Origin: Phascolarctos cinereus
Lineage: Eukaryota > Chordata > Mammalia > Diprotodontia > Phascolarctidae
Assembly: GCF_002099425.1 (NCBI RefSeq)
Contig: NW_018344260.1
Coordinates: 2,028,501-2,092,500 of the forward strand
Reading direction: 5' to 3'
Length of the DNA: 64,000 nt
In this document: piece by piece, positions 51,220-62,144 of the stretch
How the letters are laid out: the number at the start of each line of letters is the position of its first letter
How positions within the stretch are numbered: the stretch's first letter is position 1
Program-made: the position numbers and the translations under genes
Notes under the pieces: generated by a model
The model's database searches: none
What the model was told of the DNA's origin: nothing
Seen by the model: the letters and a program-made list of their open reading frames with translations, nothing else

Positions 51220-52140
51220 AAAACAAAATAAACAATTTTAATCATGTAAAATTAACCACTGTTGTACAAATAAAATCAATTAAGGTAGAATAAAAGGAAC
51301 TGTCAGTCAAATGGAGAAAACATTTACATCAAATATCTCTGACAAAAATCTGACATGCAAGATATATAGAGATTTGACATAAGAGTAATTATTCAATAGG
51401 AAAATGATCATTAAATATGAACGCATTTTTTTTACAAAGAAATGCAAACCATCAAAAAACTTTTAAAAAATGACCCAAATCAATAATAAGATAATTGCAG
51501 TTTTAAACAACTAATATTTCACTTCACATGTATCAAATTGGCAAAGATGATAAAGATAGAATAATCGGTAGCAGAGGAACTCTTGGAAGACATATTAATA
51601 CACTATCAGTGGAACTGTAAATTGGTCCAACTGTTCTAGAAAACTATTTGGAATCATAGAAGAAAAGGAAGGAAGGAAAGAAGGAGTGAAAGAAGGAAGG
51701 TCTATCAACTGAGTCAATAAACTGTGGAAGAGAAATGCAATGAAATAATATCATGCCATAAGGAATAATGGATGAAGAATTCAGAGGAATATGGGAAGAC
51801 ATACTTGTATGAGCTAAAATATAGAGCAAACAAAGAGCTAGGAGGAAAAATATGCAGAATGACTACAATAAGGTAAATTTAAAACATCAAAAAAAACTTT
51901 ATCTGAACTCAGATTAATTGCAGCAACCAATCTTAGTCTCAGAGAACAGATGATGAAAAGACACTTCTCTCCTCTCACTACAGAGGTGTGAGGGACTAGC
52001 AAGTATAGAATGTTACGTGTGCTGTTGGACCTGGTAATCATTTTATTGGCCAGTTTTACTTAAATCTTTTTCCTTGTTACAAAAGAGAAGGCAGAATTAT
52101 ACAGGGAAATGGATGGTGCCAAAACAAAAAGAATCAATAA
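51220..52140 (+). mobile_element. Old L1 ORF2 C-terminus and 3' UTR, sense
   Basis: CATATCTCTGACAAAAATCTGAC-type text, TATCAAATTGGCAAAGATGAT, GGAACTGTAAATTGGTCCAAC, TGCTGTTGGACCTGG and the AATCAATAAAGTTTTTAAAATAAA end. A GGAA-rich microsatellite (51661-51700) lies inside. The end is about 150 bp downstream of the UNC13B exon with respect to transcription. Confidence 0.7.
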
Positions 52141-52282
52141 AGTTTTTAAAATAAAACTCTAACTATAAGCTTTGAGATAATTTGACAATAAGAACCCTAT
52201 AAACATATACATAGCATACCACTTAGCCAACTCAATCTTCAAACTCAAGTCATAGAATAAAAGTAGGGTAATATAAAATTTT

Positions 52283-52288
52283 ACTTAC
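52283..52288 (-). other. UNC13B: splice donor of the UNC13B micro-exon
   Basis: The minus strand reads CACCAG|GTAAGTAAA, a near-consensus U1-binding donor directly after the 30-nt exon. Confidence 0.78.
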
Positions 52289-52318
52289 CTGGTGAACCCT
52301 GGAATTTGGCTCTTTTAA
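52289..52318 (-). CDS. UNC13B: UNC13B (Munc13-2) 30-nt micro-exon, coding, N-terminal
   Basis: On the minus strand a 30-nt exon lies between a textbook acceptor (pyrimidine-rich tract ending TTTTGCAG) and a textbook donor (CAG|GTAAGT). With two leading bases completing the previous codon and one trailing base starting the next (phase 1-1), it reads KRAKFQGSP, and the next residue begins with G, as Asp would. From memory this matches the ubiquitous UNC13B start [27 protein letters not shown]; the paralogue UNC13A has KKAKFDGAQ there, so B fits better. UNC13 proteins prime synaptic and secretory vesicles by opening syntaxin for SNARE assembly, and this exon begins the N-terminal C2A region that binds RIM. 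Exon 1 should lie at higher coordinates and the C2A exon at lower ones. I looked for both and found neither, so the flanking introns probably extend beyond the window. Splice signals and reading are seen directly; the gene name rests on recalled protein sequence. Confidence 0.8.
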
Positions 52319-52345
52319 CTGCAAAAGAAGAAGGAATAGAGTGAG
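52319..52345 (-). other. UNC13B: splice acceptor and polypyrimidine tract of the UNC13B micro-exon
   Basis: Read on the minus strand, a run of mostly C/T (CTATTCCTTCTTCTTTTGCAG) immediately precedes the exon, with a plausible branch-point region (TACTCAC) about 25-30 nt upstream. The strength of the tract fits a constitutively included micro-exon, although inclusion cannot be judged from sequence alone. Confidence 0.75.
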
Positions 52346-52789
52346 TATCTTTGTCACAGATGTGTGACATTATATCATATAATATGTAACTATAGAGAAC
52401 ACAAGGTTAAAACAAGAGTGTTGGGTCTGTCACTACAAAAGTCTTCATATACATATTCAAGAGGAAAAAAACAGGGACAGCAAAGGATAGAGGAGAACAG
52501 GCCCTTATGGAAGGAACTGCCACTGGTTGACAATAGAAAGGGGTTCCTCTTACCATCACTGAACGAGAGGCTATTGCCAGAAGAGCCAGGAACACAATGA
52601 AGGTCAAGGGTAGGAATGTGGCCATAATATTGAGAGAAGAGTGACATCACTAATCATACGCTGGCTTATTTGTTGGAAAGAATAGGTAATGAAGGGGTCT
52701 ATAAATGTTATATTAGTTATCTGGAATTAGATTCTACTAACATTGACAGAAGCCTAAAAAATATGCCAAAATAAAGGTAACAACATTAA

Positions 52790-52900
52790 CCAATAATAAC
52801 TGACACATAATATATCTATGTAGTTTGCAAAGCATTTTACATACATTATTTTATAATTCTAATTTACATGATCACCCCAAAAATATCCCAGGTGTGAGTA
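52790..52900 (+). mobile_element. MIR/THER 5' half
   Basis: TAGTTTGCAAAGCATTTTAC, CATTATTTTATAATTC and the CCCAGGTGTGAGTA end. Confidence 0.55.
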
Positions 52901-52984
52901 AATTAGTCCAAAAGATGAAGTAATAGGAGTCATAGTGCTACCACTGAAGAACTGATTTTCCTAAAGCACAGATCCAAGTGTTAC

Positions 52985-53125
52985 TCAATAAACTTTAATT
53001 ACCTTAATGATCAAATATAAATTTCTTTACTTGCTTTGTAAAAGCCCTTCGGATCTTGGCTTCAACCTACCTTTCCAGTTTTGTTATACATTACTCCCCT
53101 TTTCACACTCTGTGGTGTATCTATA
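52985..53125 (+). mobile_element. L2 fragment, sense
   Basis: TTGTAAAAGCCCTTCGGATC and CAACCTACCTTTCCAG followed by ACATTACTCCCC. Confidence 0.65.
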
Positions 53126-53169
53126 CTGGTATTTAGATATAACCAAATTCTCATTGTATCTGCAAGAAG

Positions 53170-53788
53170 TAGAAATGGAAACTCCCAGTAGAGTCTCTCT
53201 CCATTAAAGTACAAATATATAAGTCGAGTTCCCCATGGAAGCCAGGTAGGGCAAAAAAGCAAGAGGTCTTAACCATTGTCATCTCCTTTCTTTCCTTTTT
53301 TCCTCCACTATTACACCTTTTGGTGCCTAGCTTTATGTTTGGAAAACATATATTAGAAAACTGAGAGTATCAATATATTATCAGTTGGCAGATTCCAGTC
53401 CAAGCAATAAATGTGCTTTTTTCTGACTTTTCCCATCTCACATACAGGTCCAAATGGCTCGGACTCTCTCCCCCTTTCCTTACTACCAAATAAGTTCTTT
53501 CTATTCAAATATTCTATTCAAATTTATTTTATTTTTTAACTTGATGTTGAGAATGATCTGACTTTTCTTTTTACCTATAATATTTTACACACTTAAAGTT
53601 AGATTATTTTGGTGGGGGGAAGTATTTCAATGTTTCTAGTTTAAAGACTGGTATTTTGATCAGCAAATGATGGGGGCACTCCCCTTTACTAAATACCCAA
53701 GGTACCTCTCTATGCCTGAGTGTGCCAACGTTGTTTGCCTGAAAAATTCACTACACAGTGGCTAAACCAGGTGAGCATCTTTAGCTAG
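53170..53788. other. No recognised feature
   Basis: Unique AT-rich sequence. Confidence 0.4.
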
Positions 53789-53799
53789 GCTTGTCTTTT

Positions 53800-53938
53800 T
53801 TTTTTTAGGGCAATTGGGGTTAAGTGATTTGCCCAGGGTCACACAGCTAGTAAGTGTCAAGTGTTTGGTCTGAGGCCAGATTTGAACTCAGGTCCTCCTG
53901 ACTTCAGGGCTGGTGCTTTATCCACTGCGCCACCTAGC
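53800..53938 (-). mobile_element. Marsupial tRNA-related SINE
   Basis: T-run, GGGGTTAAGTGATTTGCCC and head complement CACTGCGCCACCTAGC. The short target-site duplication is TGTCTTTT (53792-53799, 53939-53946). Confidence 0.93.
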
Positions 53939-53999
53939 TGTCTTTTAAACACCTGACACATTATCCACAACCAGGCCCCTTCTAACTTGGTAGGGCCAT

Positions 54000-54195
54000 A
54001 CAATCATAGACTAAGAGTTAGAGGTGACTCTAAAGGTCATCACGTTCAGTCCTTTCACTTTACAGATGAGGAAACTGAGGCTCAGAGAGGATAAATGATT
54101 TGCTCAAGGTCATGTAGCAAATAAGCATCTCAAGTGCGATTTGAATTGTGGTGTTCTTGACTCCAGATTCATCACTTTCTCCTCATTGCCATGCT
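54000..54195 (+). mobile_element. MIR/THER CORE-SINE
   Basis: CATAGACTAAGAGTTAGAGG, TTTACAGATGAGGAAACTGAGG, GATTTGCTCAAGGTCATGTAGC and TTCTTGACTCCAGATTC. Confidence 0.88.
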
Positions 54196-54425
54196 CACCT
54201 GATAGAGCTTATGCTTCAATAGCACAGCCTTTGAAAACCTAACATCATTTTCTGTCATGTTGAAACATCTAAGGAGGATTTTAAGAGATGCTGAGGAAAA
54301 TACTCTTCTTCAAGTTACATCAAATTAATAGCCTATCTTCCCAGCCTTGACTCATACTTTTTCCTTCCTATATGATCAAAATAGATGAATTTCATCCTGT
54401 CCTTCCCCATTCCCAGACTGTTTTT

Positions 54426-55416
54426 TTTAATTTGTTTATTTTTAGTTTTCAACATTCACTTCCATAATAAGATTCCGAGTTCCAAATTTTCTCTCCGTCT
54501 CTCCCCTCCCCATACTCCAAGATGGAATGCAATTTGATATAAGCTCTATATATACATTTATATTAAACCTATTTTCACATTAGTCATGTTGTAAAGAAGA
54601 ATTAGAATCAATGAGGGAGAAGAAACAAACAAAAAAAAGAAAAAAGAGAGCAAACAAGTAATATGCACTGATCTATATTCAGACTCCATAGTTCTTTTTC
54701 TGGATGTGGACAGCATTTTCCATCATGTGCCCTTTGAAGTTGTCTTAGATCCTTGCATTGCTAAGCAGGGATGAGTCTATCAAAGTTAGTCATTGTATGT
54801 GACTATTACTGAGTACAATGTTCTCCTGGTTCTTGTTCACGTCACTCAGCATCAGTTCATTCAAGTCTTTCCAGGTTTTTCTGAAGTCGGCCTGCTCATC
54901 ATTTCTTATAGCACAATAGTATTCCATCACATTCATATACCACAGCTTATTCAGCCATTCCCCAACTGATGGGCATTCCCTCAATTTCCAATTCTTGGCT
55001 GCCACAAAAAGAGCTGCTATAAATATTTTTGTAAATGTGGGTCCTTTCCCAATTTGTATGATTTCTTTGGGATACAGACCTAGAAGCTGTATCGCACATT
55101 TTTATAGCCCTTTGAACATAGTTCCAAATTGCTCTCCAGAATGGTTGTGTTGGTTCACAATTCCACTAACAATGCATTAGTATTTCAATTTTCCCACATC
55201 TTGTACAACATTTATCATTTTCCTGTTTTGTCACATTAGCCAATCTGATAGGTGTGACGTGGACTTCAGAGTTGTTTTGATTTGCATTTCTCTAATCAAT
55301 AGTGATTTAGAGCATTTTTTCATATGACTATTGATAGCTTTAATTTCTTCATCTGAAAACTGCTTGTTTAAATCCTTTGACCATTTATCAATTGGGGAAT
55401 GACTTGTGCTCTTACA
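54426..55416 (-). mobile_element. 5'-truncated L1, ~1 kb, with exact 12-bp target-site duplication
   Basis: The minus-strand frame MAAKNWKLRECPSVGEWLNKLWYMNVMEYYCAIRNDEQADFRKTWKDLNELMLS (54790-55005) is the ORF2 C-terminus. It ends in the 3' UTR and a T-run at 54421-54440. The target-site duplication CAGACTGTTTTT is exact (54414-54425, 55417-55428). It is one of the younger inserts here and close in sequence to the 14.4-kb copy. Confidence 0.95.
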
Positions 55417-55429
55417 CAGACTGTTTTTC

Positions 55430-56027
55430 CATCAGGACATTTCACTTACTCACTTCATTAGGATAGGTACTCACCTAGTAGGATACCCTGTACTCAGCCA
55501 GGAGAAAGCCCAGTTGAGTCAGGAATGAGCTGTCAGGAGGGTGAGTTTGGGGAATCAAGAAAAAAAATCCCTATTAATTAAATGTTGAGTTGCAGAGAAG
55601 ATCAGGCCCATGGAGCCCATCTAAACAACCTTCCCAGAAGAAAGAAAGGGCAGTGGGGCTCTACAGTATCACAGGCATGACTTGACTTAGTCATGTATGT
55701 TTCCTAAGTATCTGTCTCTCTACTATTGTACTAGATCAATGAGTCCACCCTTTCTACTGATGTGTGCACCCCAGATTTATGGGGAATAATGTTTTGTAGT
55801 TACTATGTCATCTCAGTAAATACCTTTGCTTTGAGTTAATTGTGTCAACTGGCTGACTACTGGAAGAAAACATAGTGGTAGGGGCTAGTGAACTATATAG
55901 TTTTAGGAATACAGATCTATGAAGTACCATGAACTTGGGGTAATCATGCCTCCCAGCTGAACCTGCAAGTACAAGCTGTGGGTTAGCCCAGATGGGGTGA
56001 AATAATGATATGTGTACATGGTATAAT
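55430..56027. other. No firm feature; LTR-like texture at 55770-56020
   Basis: CTCAGTAAATACCTTTGCTTTGAG resembles the polyadenylation area of a mammalian LTR, but no ends or flanking duplication can be drawn. Otherwise unique. Confidence 0.3.
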
Positions 56028-56142
56028 ATTAGTTCCTTAGGGACACCAACTATTTTTTTTTCTTTGTATATCCAGCACCTAGCAGCACAGCAACCGGCAC
56101 GTAGTATTTAATAAATGCTTAGTTGATTGATAGCATTGCTTA
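56028..56142 (+). mobile_element. L2 3' tail
   Basis: TTCTTTGTATATCCAGCACC and GTATTTAATAAATGCTTAGTTG. Confidence 0.8.
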
Positions 56143-56274
56143 AGAAATGTTTGTTGATTTCATTTATATTACTTGCTCCCATCTGTATGGTGATCACTAC
56201 ACAAAATCATCAAGTCCTGGATCACTCCTAATACCCTTTTGCTTTATTCCAGAATGTACCATTTGCTACCTACA

Positions 56275-56430
56275 AACCAAGGACAAATCACAACTTCTCT
56301 GAGTCTGAGTTTTTTCATCTGTAAAAGACAGATGATACTTATCTTATCCACTCACAGGATTGTTATGAAGGAAGCATTTTGTAAACCTTAAAGCACTATA
56401 CAGATGTGAATCATTATTTATCACTATCAT
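56275..56430 (+). mobile_element. MIR/THER 3' half
   Basis: GAGTTTTTTCATCTGTAAAAG, CACAGGATTGTTATGAAGG and TGTAAACCTTAAAGCACTATAC. Confidence 0.8.
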
Positions 56431-56434
56431 TATA

Positions 56435-57210
56435 GAGATATAGCCTCAAAGAGTTTCCAGAAGGTGTAGAATCCAATAAATTTATGCTATTCCATTTCAA
56501 CTGGATAACCAGAGCTCAGCAATTTTATTCATATCATGTTTCCTTCCTTAGCTACATACTATTGTGTTCAGTATCAGCATGTAAGTAGGAACAATGTAGA
56601 CACGCATACAACTATCCTTTATTGCTCCCAAACTATCCTAAGCTAACCCCATCCCACCCCACACACACTCTTATAACCATTGCTAAAGACAACTGCCAAA
56701 AGGAACAAAAGTCACAGAAAGGCTATTTAGATACTTAAATGGATTTATGATCTGATTAAGATAGATATTCCCTCCTCCTGTATACATACAAATCCCTCCT
56801 TTCTTCCTCATTCTAATAATTCTTTTCTATGAACAGGAGCCAGAAATGGAAGGAAGCAGAGAACAGGTAAAGAAGAGAAAACTCCACTCACACTATATCA
56901 CAACTCCTTAGTGTACTTCCCATATATAGACTGTTTCATACCTTCCTTTTCCCCCCAAGCCTCTAATCCCATTCCTCCCCAGTGTGGAACAGATGTCCAA
57001 GAGATTACACTTTAAATAAACCTAACATGATTTAAAGGACTGGTAATTCACCAGCATGGAATAAATAAAATCTCTCTTAGTAGTGGCCACAATTACATAA
57101 ATTAAATCTAAAAAAAAAATTAGCTTGGAATAATTTTGAGGGCTCCATGCCCCTTTCTCACTAAAACTGTAATTGCTACACAGTTTCATTCCTTGCCCTA
57201 ACCACATATA
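56435..57210. other. No recognised feature
   Basis: Unique sequence; no supported frame. Confidence 0.4.
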
Positions 57211-57214
57211 TATT

Positions 57215-57400
57215 AACAATTTAGAAGGAATTTCAGAAGTCTAGTCCAGCCCCCTCATTTTACAAATGAGCAAACCAAAGGCTGAGAGATAAGGCAATGT
57301 GACTTGCCGAAGGTCACAGGAATATTAAGTGGTAGACCCAGCCCTTGAATTCAAACCTGCTTACACCAGAACTTTGCACTGAACCACACAGCCTGCATGA
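57215..57400 (+). mobile_element. MIR/THER CORE-SINE
   Basis: AGAAGTCTAGTCCAGCCCCC, TTTTACAAATGAGC and GTGACTTGCCGAAGGTCAC. Confidence 0.85.
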
Positions 57401-57904
57401 CCTGTAGAGAAAAATAGAGAAATAGAAACACCTGTGCACTTTATTAATCAAAACACATGTGAACATTTGATTAATGTTTCAAGTTACCAACTACATTCAC
57501 TCAGCCAAGTTCAGAAAGCCCTGTAACTTCAATGTGTATACAGAAAGCATCACATTCCAGGCATAGGAAAAATGTTATGAAATGAAGGGTTGGGGATAAA
57601 CTCCTGGACATGAACTGAAAATCAGTAGGATTACACAGCTATGACAGTAGAAATTAAGAAGAGCCCTTTCTAGAAGGCAAATTGGTGAAACATGATCAAA
57701 GGGAGTTTTATATTAAGCTATATAAAGATAGTAGCCCATCAAAGAGCTTAGATTAGGAACCTATGCAGCTACATAAAAAGGGAGAATTTGGCAAGCTTCA
57801 AATGGCTTTCAGCCAACTAATAAATGTATTCAGCATTAAAGATCAAAGTAGACTTCTGAAAACAAAGCCATGTGAGGACCCAAGAGACTATAATTTTCCC
57901 CAAT

Positions 57905-58255
57905 AAACAAATCCAAGACAGAGCTCAACTCCAGCTCTTCTGTAAAACCTTCCCCCCGACCCTACCCTAACATCAGCTTGAAGGGATGCCACCCTTCCTC
58001 TGAACAACTTTAGCAATAACTGTCTACATAATGCAATTCAAATGCCAATTAATCATGCACTGCCTTGTAACATCTCTTCTGTTGTTGACAGATCTTTTTC
58101 ATTGCTCATCTGTTGTTTTCCCTCCAGTTTTATATTAGATTTTTTTGTCTTGCCTTCTTCAAAATATTTAGAACTTCAGAAATTCTGTCCCTTCCACTGC
58201 AAAAAAAAGATTGCTTTGTAGATACTGAAGATACTCAATTTGATAGCAGGATTAT
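57905..58255 (+). mobile_element. L2 3' UTR-region fragment
   Basis: AGACAGAGCTCAACTCCAGC, GTAAAACCTTCCCCCCGACC and a decayed continuation. Confidence 0.5.
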
Positions 58256-58284
58256 AAAGTTCTAATACTTGTTGAATGAGTACT

Positions 58285-58960
58285 AGCCACCTCATATTTA
58301 TATGAATGGATAAATGAGCAAGACAGCTGGGGAAAGAAGGAATGGTGAATATTTCTCAGCAGATATTGAAGTAGAATATAGTTCAAACCAGATTATGAAA
58401 GGCCTTGAAAGTCAGGCATATTTGAACACTATACAGTATATGATGAAGAGCCATGGAAGGTTTGTTTGTTTTTAAATGAGAGTAACATGATGAAATTGTT
58501 ATTTTAGCAAAGATTAATTGAATAAGGGAGAGAAAAGAGGGACAGCAGGAGCCCACTTAAAAGATCATTACAACAAACCAAGCACGGCAATGATGGCCTA
58601 GACTAGGGTGATAGTAGAAACAGAAAAGAAGAAATGAATTGTGATATCATAGATAAAAGCACTTAGTGTGCTTTTGAAGGAAAAAATTTTGATTTGGCAA
58701 TGATATGTCATATGTAATATAAAGGGGAATTCATCAAAGACAATTCTGATGTCATAAACATCAGGGACAGTGGTACTGATTAAAAATAGGGAAGTTGAAA
58801 GAAGTGACAAATTTGGGGGTAGGGGAGGTGTGAAGATGATTCATTAATTTGGCATTAGATGTGTTTAGGTTAAGATGACAATGGGATAGCCAAATAGGAA
58901 GGTCTAATAACCAGATGCATATACAAAAAAAGTAATCAGCACTGACCAGGAGAGATGGTA
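58285..58960 (-). mobile_element. L2 fragment, antisense
   Basis: TATGAAAGGCCTTGAAAGTCAGGC, GAAGAGCCATGGAAGG, GCAATGATGGCCTAGACTAG and CAAATAGGAAGGTCTAATAACC are the reverse complement of the L2 3' half. Confidence 0.72.
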
Positions 58961-59428
58961 TAAAATAAGAGCAATAAAGTAATTTGGAAGAATAAATAAA
59001 CCAGGGAAATTAAATCCACTGAATTGTTGCTGGAATACAACAAGGTTATTTGAAGTAATTAATACATGCCCATAAAACAATATGTAATGTAATGAACTTT
59101 CTTAAATCTGAATTTTTATAGAATTACTTCATTTTGATATGGAAAGAATAATATGATAAGGGATGGGTGACACAAGAGAGGTATTTTGTTACAAGTCAGG
59201 GAAATGAAAATTCAATCTGAATGTGTTTCTCTTTTCCACAGCTTGATTTTAGCAGGGAGAGAAACACCTAAGGACATGGTGTCCATTGTTTGTTCCAGCA
59301 CAGGGATGTAAACAAAATGTTGCGTGTGTATATTCTGACCATGGGAATTAGCAGCTGAAGATATTGAGACATATTCTATACATAGAAGTCTATGATAAGA
59401 CTGAAAAAAAAAGTCTTCCGCCCAAAGT

Positions 59429-59576
59429 CTTCCTTTAGCTATCAAACTTCATTTGCTACCAAATCTATATCTCTTTTCTTGCTCTAAACACTCTTTGTGG
59501 CAAAGGTTCTTAAACTGGGATATATGACTTCTTAAAAATATGTATTTTGGGGACAGCTAGGTTGCAGAATGGATAC
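59429..59576 (+). repeat. Left arm of a 148-bp near-perfect inverted repeat
   Basis: The reverse complement of this segment is found at 61061-61208 with a single mismatch (147/148 by eye). The arm contains unique sequence, the head of an old dispersed repeat (TTCTTAAACTGGGATATATG), the left target-site duplication of a SINE and the first ~26 bp of that SINE (GACAGCTAGGTTGCAGAATGG). Homology stops sharply at both ends. Confidence 0.93.
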
Positions 59577-59740
59577 AGCATCGGCCCTGGAGTCAGGAGG
59601 AGCCTGAGTTCAAATACGACCTCAGACACTTACTAGCTGTGTGACCCTGGGCAAGTCACTTAACCCCATTGCCTAGCCCCTCCCCCCAAAAAAACCCATA
59701 ACTCAAAAATACGTATTTTGGTAACTATTTTCTTTGTAAT
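59503..59740 (+). mobile_element. Ancient dispersed repeat (same family as 12575-12760), split by a SINE
   Basis: GGTTCTTAAACTGGGATATATG and CTTAAAAATATGTATTTTGG lie before the SINE; GGTAACTATTTTCTTTGTAATGG follows it, matching the family order. Confidence 0.5.
59551..59704 (+). mobile_element. Marsupial tRNA-related SINE with 17-bp target-site duplication
   Basis: Head GACAGCTAGGTTGCAGAATGG, body GGAGTCAGGAGGAGCCTG, tail CTGGGCAAGTCACTTAACCCC, then C/A-rich. The target-site duplication is AAAAATA[T/C]GTATTTTGG (59534-59550, 59705-59721). Its head is copied into the inverted-repeat partner at 61 kb. Confidence 0.93.
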
Positions 59741-59998
59741 GGACTATTATTGCGCTATAAAATATGAGGAGCAAGATACTCCAGAAAAACCGAGAAAGAC
59801 TTACATGAACTGATACACAGCGAAATGAACAGAACCAGGAGAATGTAACAGCAATATTGTTCAATGAAGAACTGTGAATGACTTAACTATTCTCAGCAAA
59901 ACAATGATCCAGGACAATCCCAAAGGACTGATGATGAAGCATACTGTCCGCCTCCAGAAAAAGAAGTGACATTGATTAAATACAAACTGAAGCATTAT
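59740..59998 (+). mobile_element. L1 3' UTR-proximal fragment
   Basis: ATGGACTATTATTGCGCTATAA, CTTACATGAACTGATACACAGCG, CTATTCTCAGCAAAACAATG and CCTCCAGAAAAAGAAGTGAC. Confidence 0.85.
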
Positions 59999-60302
59999 AT
60001 ATATGTATATAATATATATATATATACACATATATATGTAATATTATATGTATATTACTAATATATTAAATAATGTATACTTTTATCTTTTCACTAAAAG
60101 ATAAGAATCAAATTCTAATTAAAAGACTTATATTGCTATATGTGTTATATAACATATATATTTATCTTTTCAAGTATACTATATATATTTACATATATCG
60201 CATATATAGACATGTGATATATGTATGTATATTTTCATATACATACATATCTGTTTATACATATCTACACACACATATATATATATACACACATGCACAC
60301 AC
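59998..60302. repeat. AT/CA-rich microsatellite block
   Basis: Imperfect TA, TATG and ACACAT repeats over 300 bp. The frames it encodes (strings of Y, I, T, H) are repeat-derived. It lies in the spacer of the 148-bp inverted repeat. Confidence 0.93.
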
Positions 60303-60304
60303 TA

Positions 60305-61060
60305 TAATTTGATGAAGGTTACACCATCAAATAGGGGAATCAGATGGCATATGAGCTGGACCTTAAATGAAGGTAGGATTATAAGAAACAGAGATGAAGT
60401 GGGAAGGCTTCTAGGCATTAGCAGGGAGGCAGGGTCAGACTATGTAAAATGCAGAAAGACAGGAGGGGAAGGGCACTTGGTGGGGAGGGGGAGAGAAAGG
60501 AGGGAGATGGAGAGAGGGGAGGGACAGGGAGAAAAAGGAAGAGGTAGAGAGAGTTGGAGAGATGACAAGACGGCCCAAGAAAGAGCTCTAAGGAATATCT
60601 ACTCTATGGGGACAAGCAATAGATAGTGATCCATCAAAGGAAAGGTCAGATAGGCAGAAAGAGAAAGTAGAAAGCAATATCTTGAAAACTCAGCAAGGAG
60701 AGAGGACCCAGGAGAAGGGGATAACCAGCAGTGTCATATGCTGCAGAGAGAAAACATCATCAGATTTACCAACTGAAAGTTCAACAGTAACTGGGAAAAG
60801 AGAAGTTGCAACTGAATGGTAAGATGAAATAAGTTAAGAAGTGAATGAGAATGAGAGGTTGTAGAAACAATGAATGTAGATGGCTTGTTTCTGGGAATTT
60901 AGCTGCAGAAGGGTAGACATTTAGGAAAATAGTTTGAGAGGACAGTAGAGTAGAATGAAGTTCATTTTGAAAATTTGGGAGATGGAACATAAAAGCATGT
61001 TTGTAGGCAACAGGGAAGGGAGCTTATAGATAGGGAGAGATGGAAGACTGGGGAAGGCAA
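60305..61060 (-). mobile_element. L2 RT-region fragment, antisense, with purine-rich tract
   Basis: CAGCAGTGTCATATGCTGCAG is the reverse complement of the L2 LSAAFDTVD coding region. GGGGAGGGGGAGAG (60480-60560) is antisense to the C/T-rich L2 part. GAGCTGGACCTTAAATG and GGAAGGCTTCTAGGC lie upstream. Confidence 0.75.
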
Positions 61061-61208
61061 GTATCCATTCTGCCACCTAGCTGTCCCCAAAATACATATT
61101 TTTAAGAAGTCATATATCCCAGTTTAAGAACCTTTGCCACAAAGAGTGTTTAGAGCAAGAAAAGAGATATAGATTTGGTAGCAAATGAAGTTTGATAGCT
61201 AAAGGAAG
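61061..61208 (-). repeat. Right arm of the 148-bp inverted repeat
   Basis: This is the reverse-complement partner of 59429-59576, with a 1,484-bp spacer between the arms. It carries a truncated SINE head with no body, so it is the derived copy. It lies between antisense L2 sequence on its left and a MIR/THER element on its right. At the one mismatch this arm has GGTGGC, as in other SINE heads, while the left arm has GGTTGC; the left arm changed after the duplication. Confidence 0.93.
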
Positions 61209-61212
61209 TTAA

Positions 61213-61461
61213 ACATTTATGTAGTACCTACTATGTGCCAGGCACTGTATTAAACATGTTTTTATAAATATTATCTCATTTGATCCTCACAACAACCCTG
61301 GGAGGTAGGTGCTATTATTATCCCCATTTTACAGTTGAGGAAACTGAGGCAGAGGTCAAGTGGTTTGCCTAGGGTTACATAGTTAGTATCTGAGGCCAAT
61401 TTAAAATCATGTCTTCCTGACTCAAGGCCCAGAACTCTATCCCCTGTCCCACCAACTGCCT
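61213..61461 (+). mobile_element. MIR/THER, near full length
   Basis: TATGTAGTACCTACTATGTGCC, CTCATTTGATCCTCACAACAACC, CCCCATTTTACAGTTGAGGAAAC and CTTCCTGACTCAAGG. Confidence 0.9.
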
Positions 61462-61464
61462 TAG

Positions 61465-61980
61465 AAAGAGGGGGTGATCAAAGGGACACAATTCTGAAGA
61501 GACAAGAGGGCAGAGAATCAAGCAGACAAGCAGTGGAGTTGGTTTTGGGCAAAGAGGTTTACCTCTTCATTAGAAACTGGAGGAAAAGACCTAGGGATGA
61601 AATTATGAATTTGGAGGCACAGAATAGGAAACTTACTCTAGTTTCTTGTAAACACAGATCTATGTAGATTCTCAGCCCAGGATTCCCATTGGCCTTTGCC
61701 CCAAGAGGGAAGGGAAGAACCCATGGACATGCTCTCCCAAGGTATGGAGGAAGAAGAAGTGGGACCAGTCAAAGCTCAGTGCAAGCCTATTCGTTTAACA
61801 TGGTATTAAAGGTTATTACCAAAACACATTTTAAAAGACCTCTATTCTCCTTACTCTATATTCCTTACTATTCTTCTTACATACAGCCTCCTTTCTCCAC
61901 CAAGCTTCCCTTATCAATGCCAACTAGACCCTGATCATTTGCATTTTATTATCAAGTACTTGATAAGTAGTTTTGCAATG
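61465..61980. other. No recognised feature
   Basis: Unique-looking sequence; short frames only. Confidence 0.4.
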
Positions 61981-61984
61981 CCTC

Positions 61985-62140
61985 TCATGTCATCTCATGT
62001 GTCTTTGTTTGGCATCTCCAAACTGATTATAAATTTCTCAAGGACAGGTAGGAGCTATAGCGCATTCTGTATGTATTTCCCTACAGTGAGTTGAGTGCAG
62101 AAGCCTGCACTTAGCAAGCATTTAATAAATGCTTAACTAT
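61985..62140 (+). mobile_element. L2 3' tail
   Basis: TTATAAATTTCTCAAGGACAGG and GCACTTAGCAAGCATTTAATAAATGC. Confidence 0.75.
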
Positions 62141-62144
62141 TTTA

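Noticed and set aside
55770-56020. Possible LTR end (AGTAAATACCTTTGCTTTGAG)
   Set aside because: No ends, no flanking duplication; left as unassigned.
60073-60312. Plus-strand frame rich in Y, I, T and H
   Set aside because: Encoded by AT/CA microsatellite DNA.
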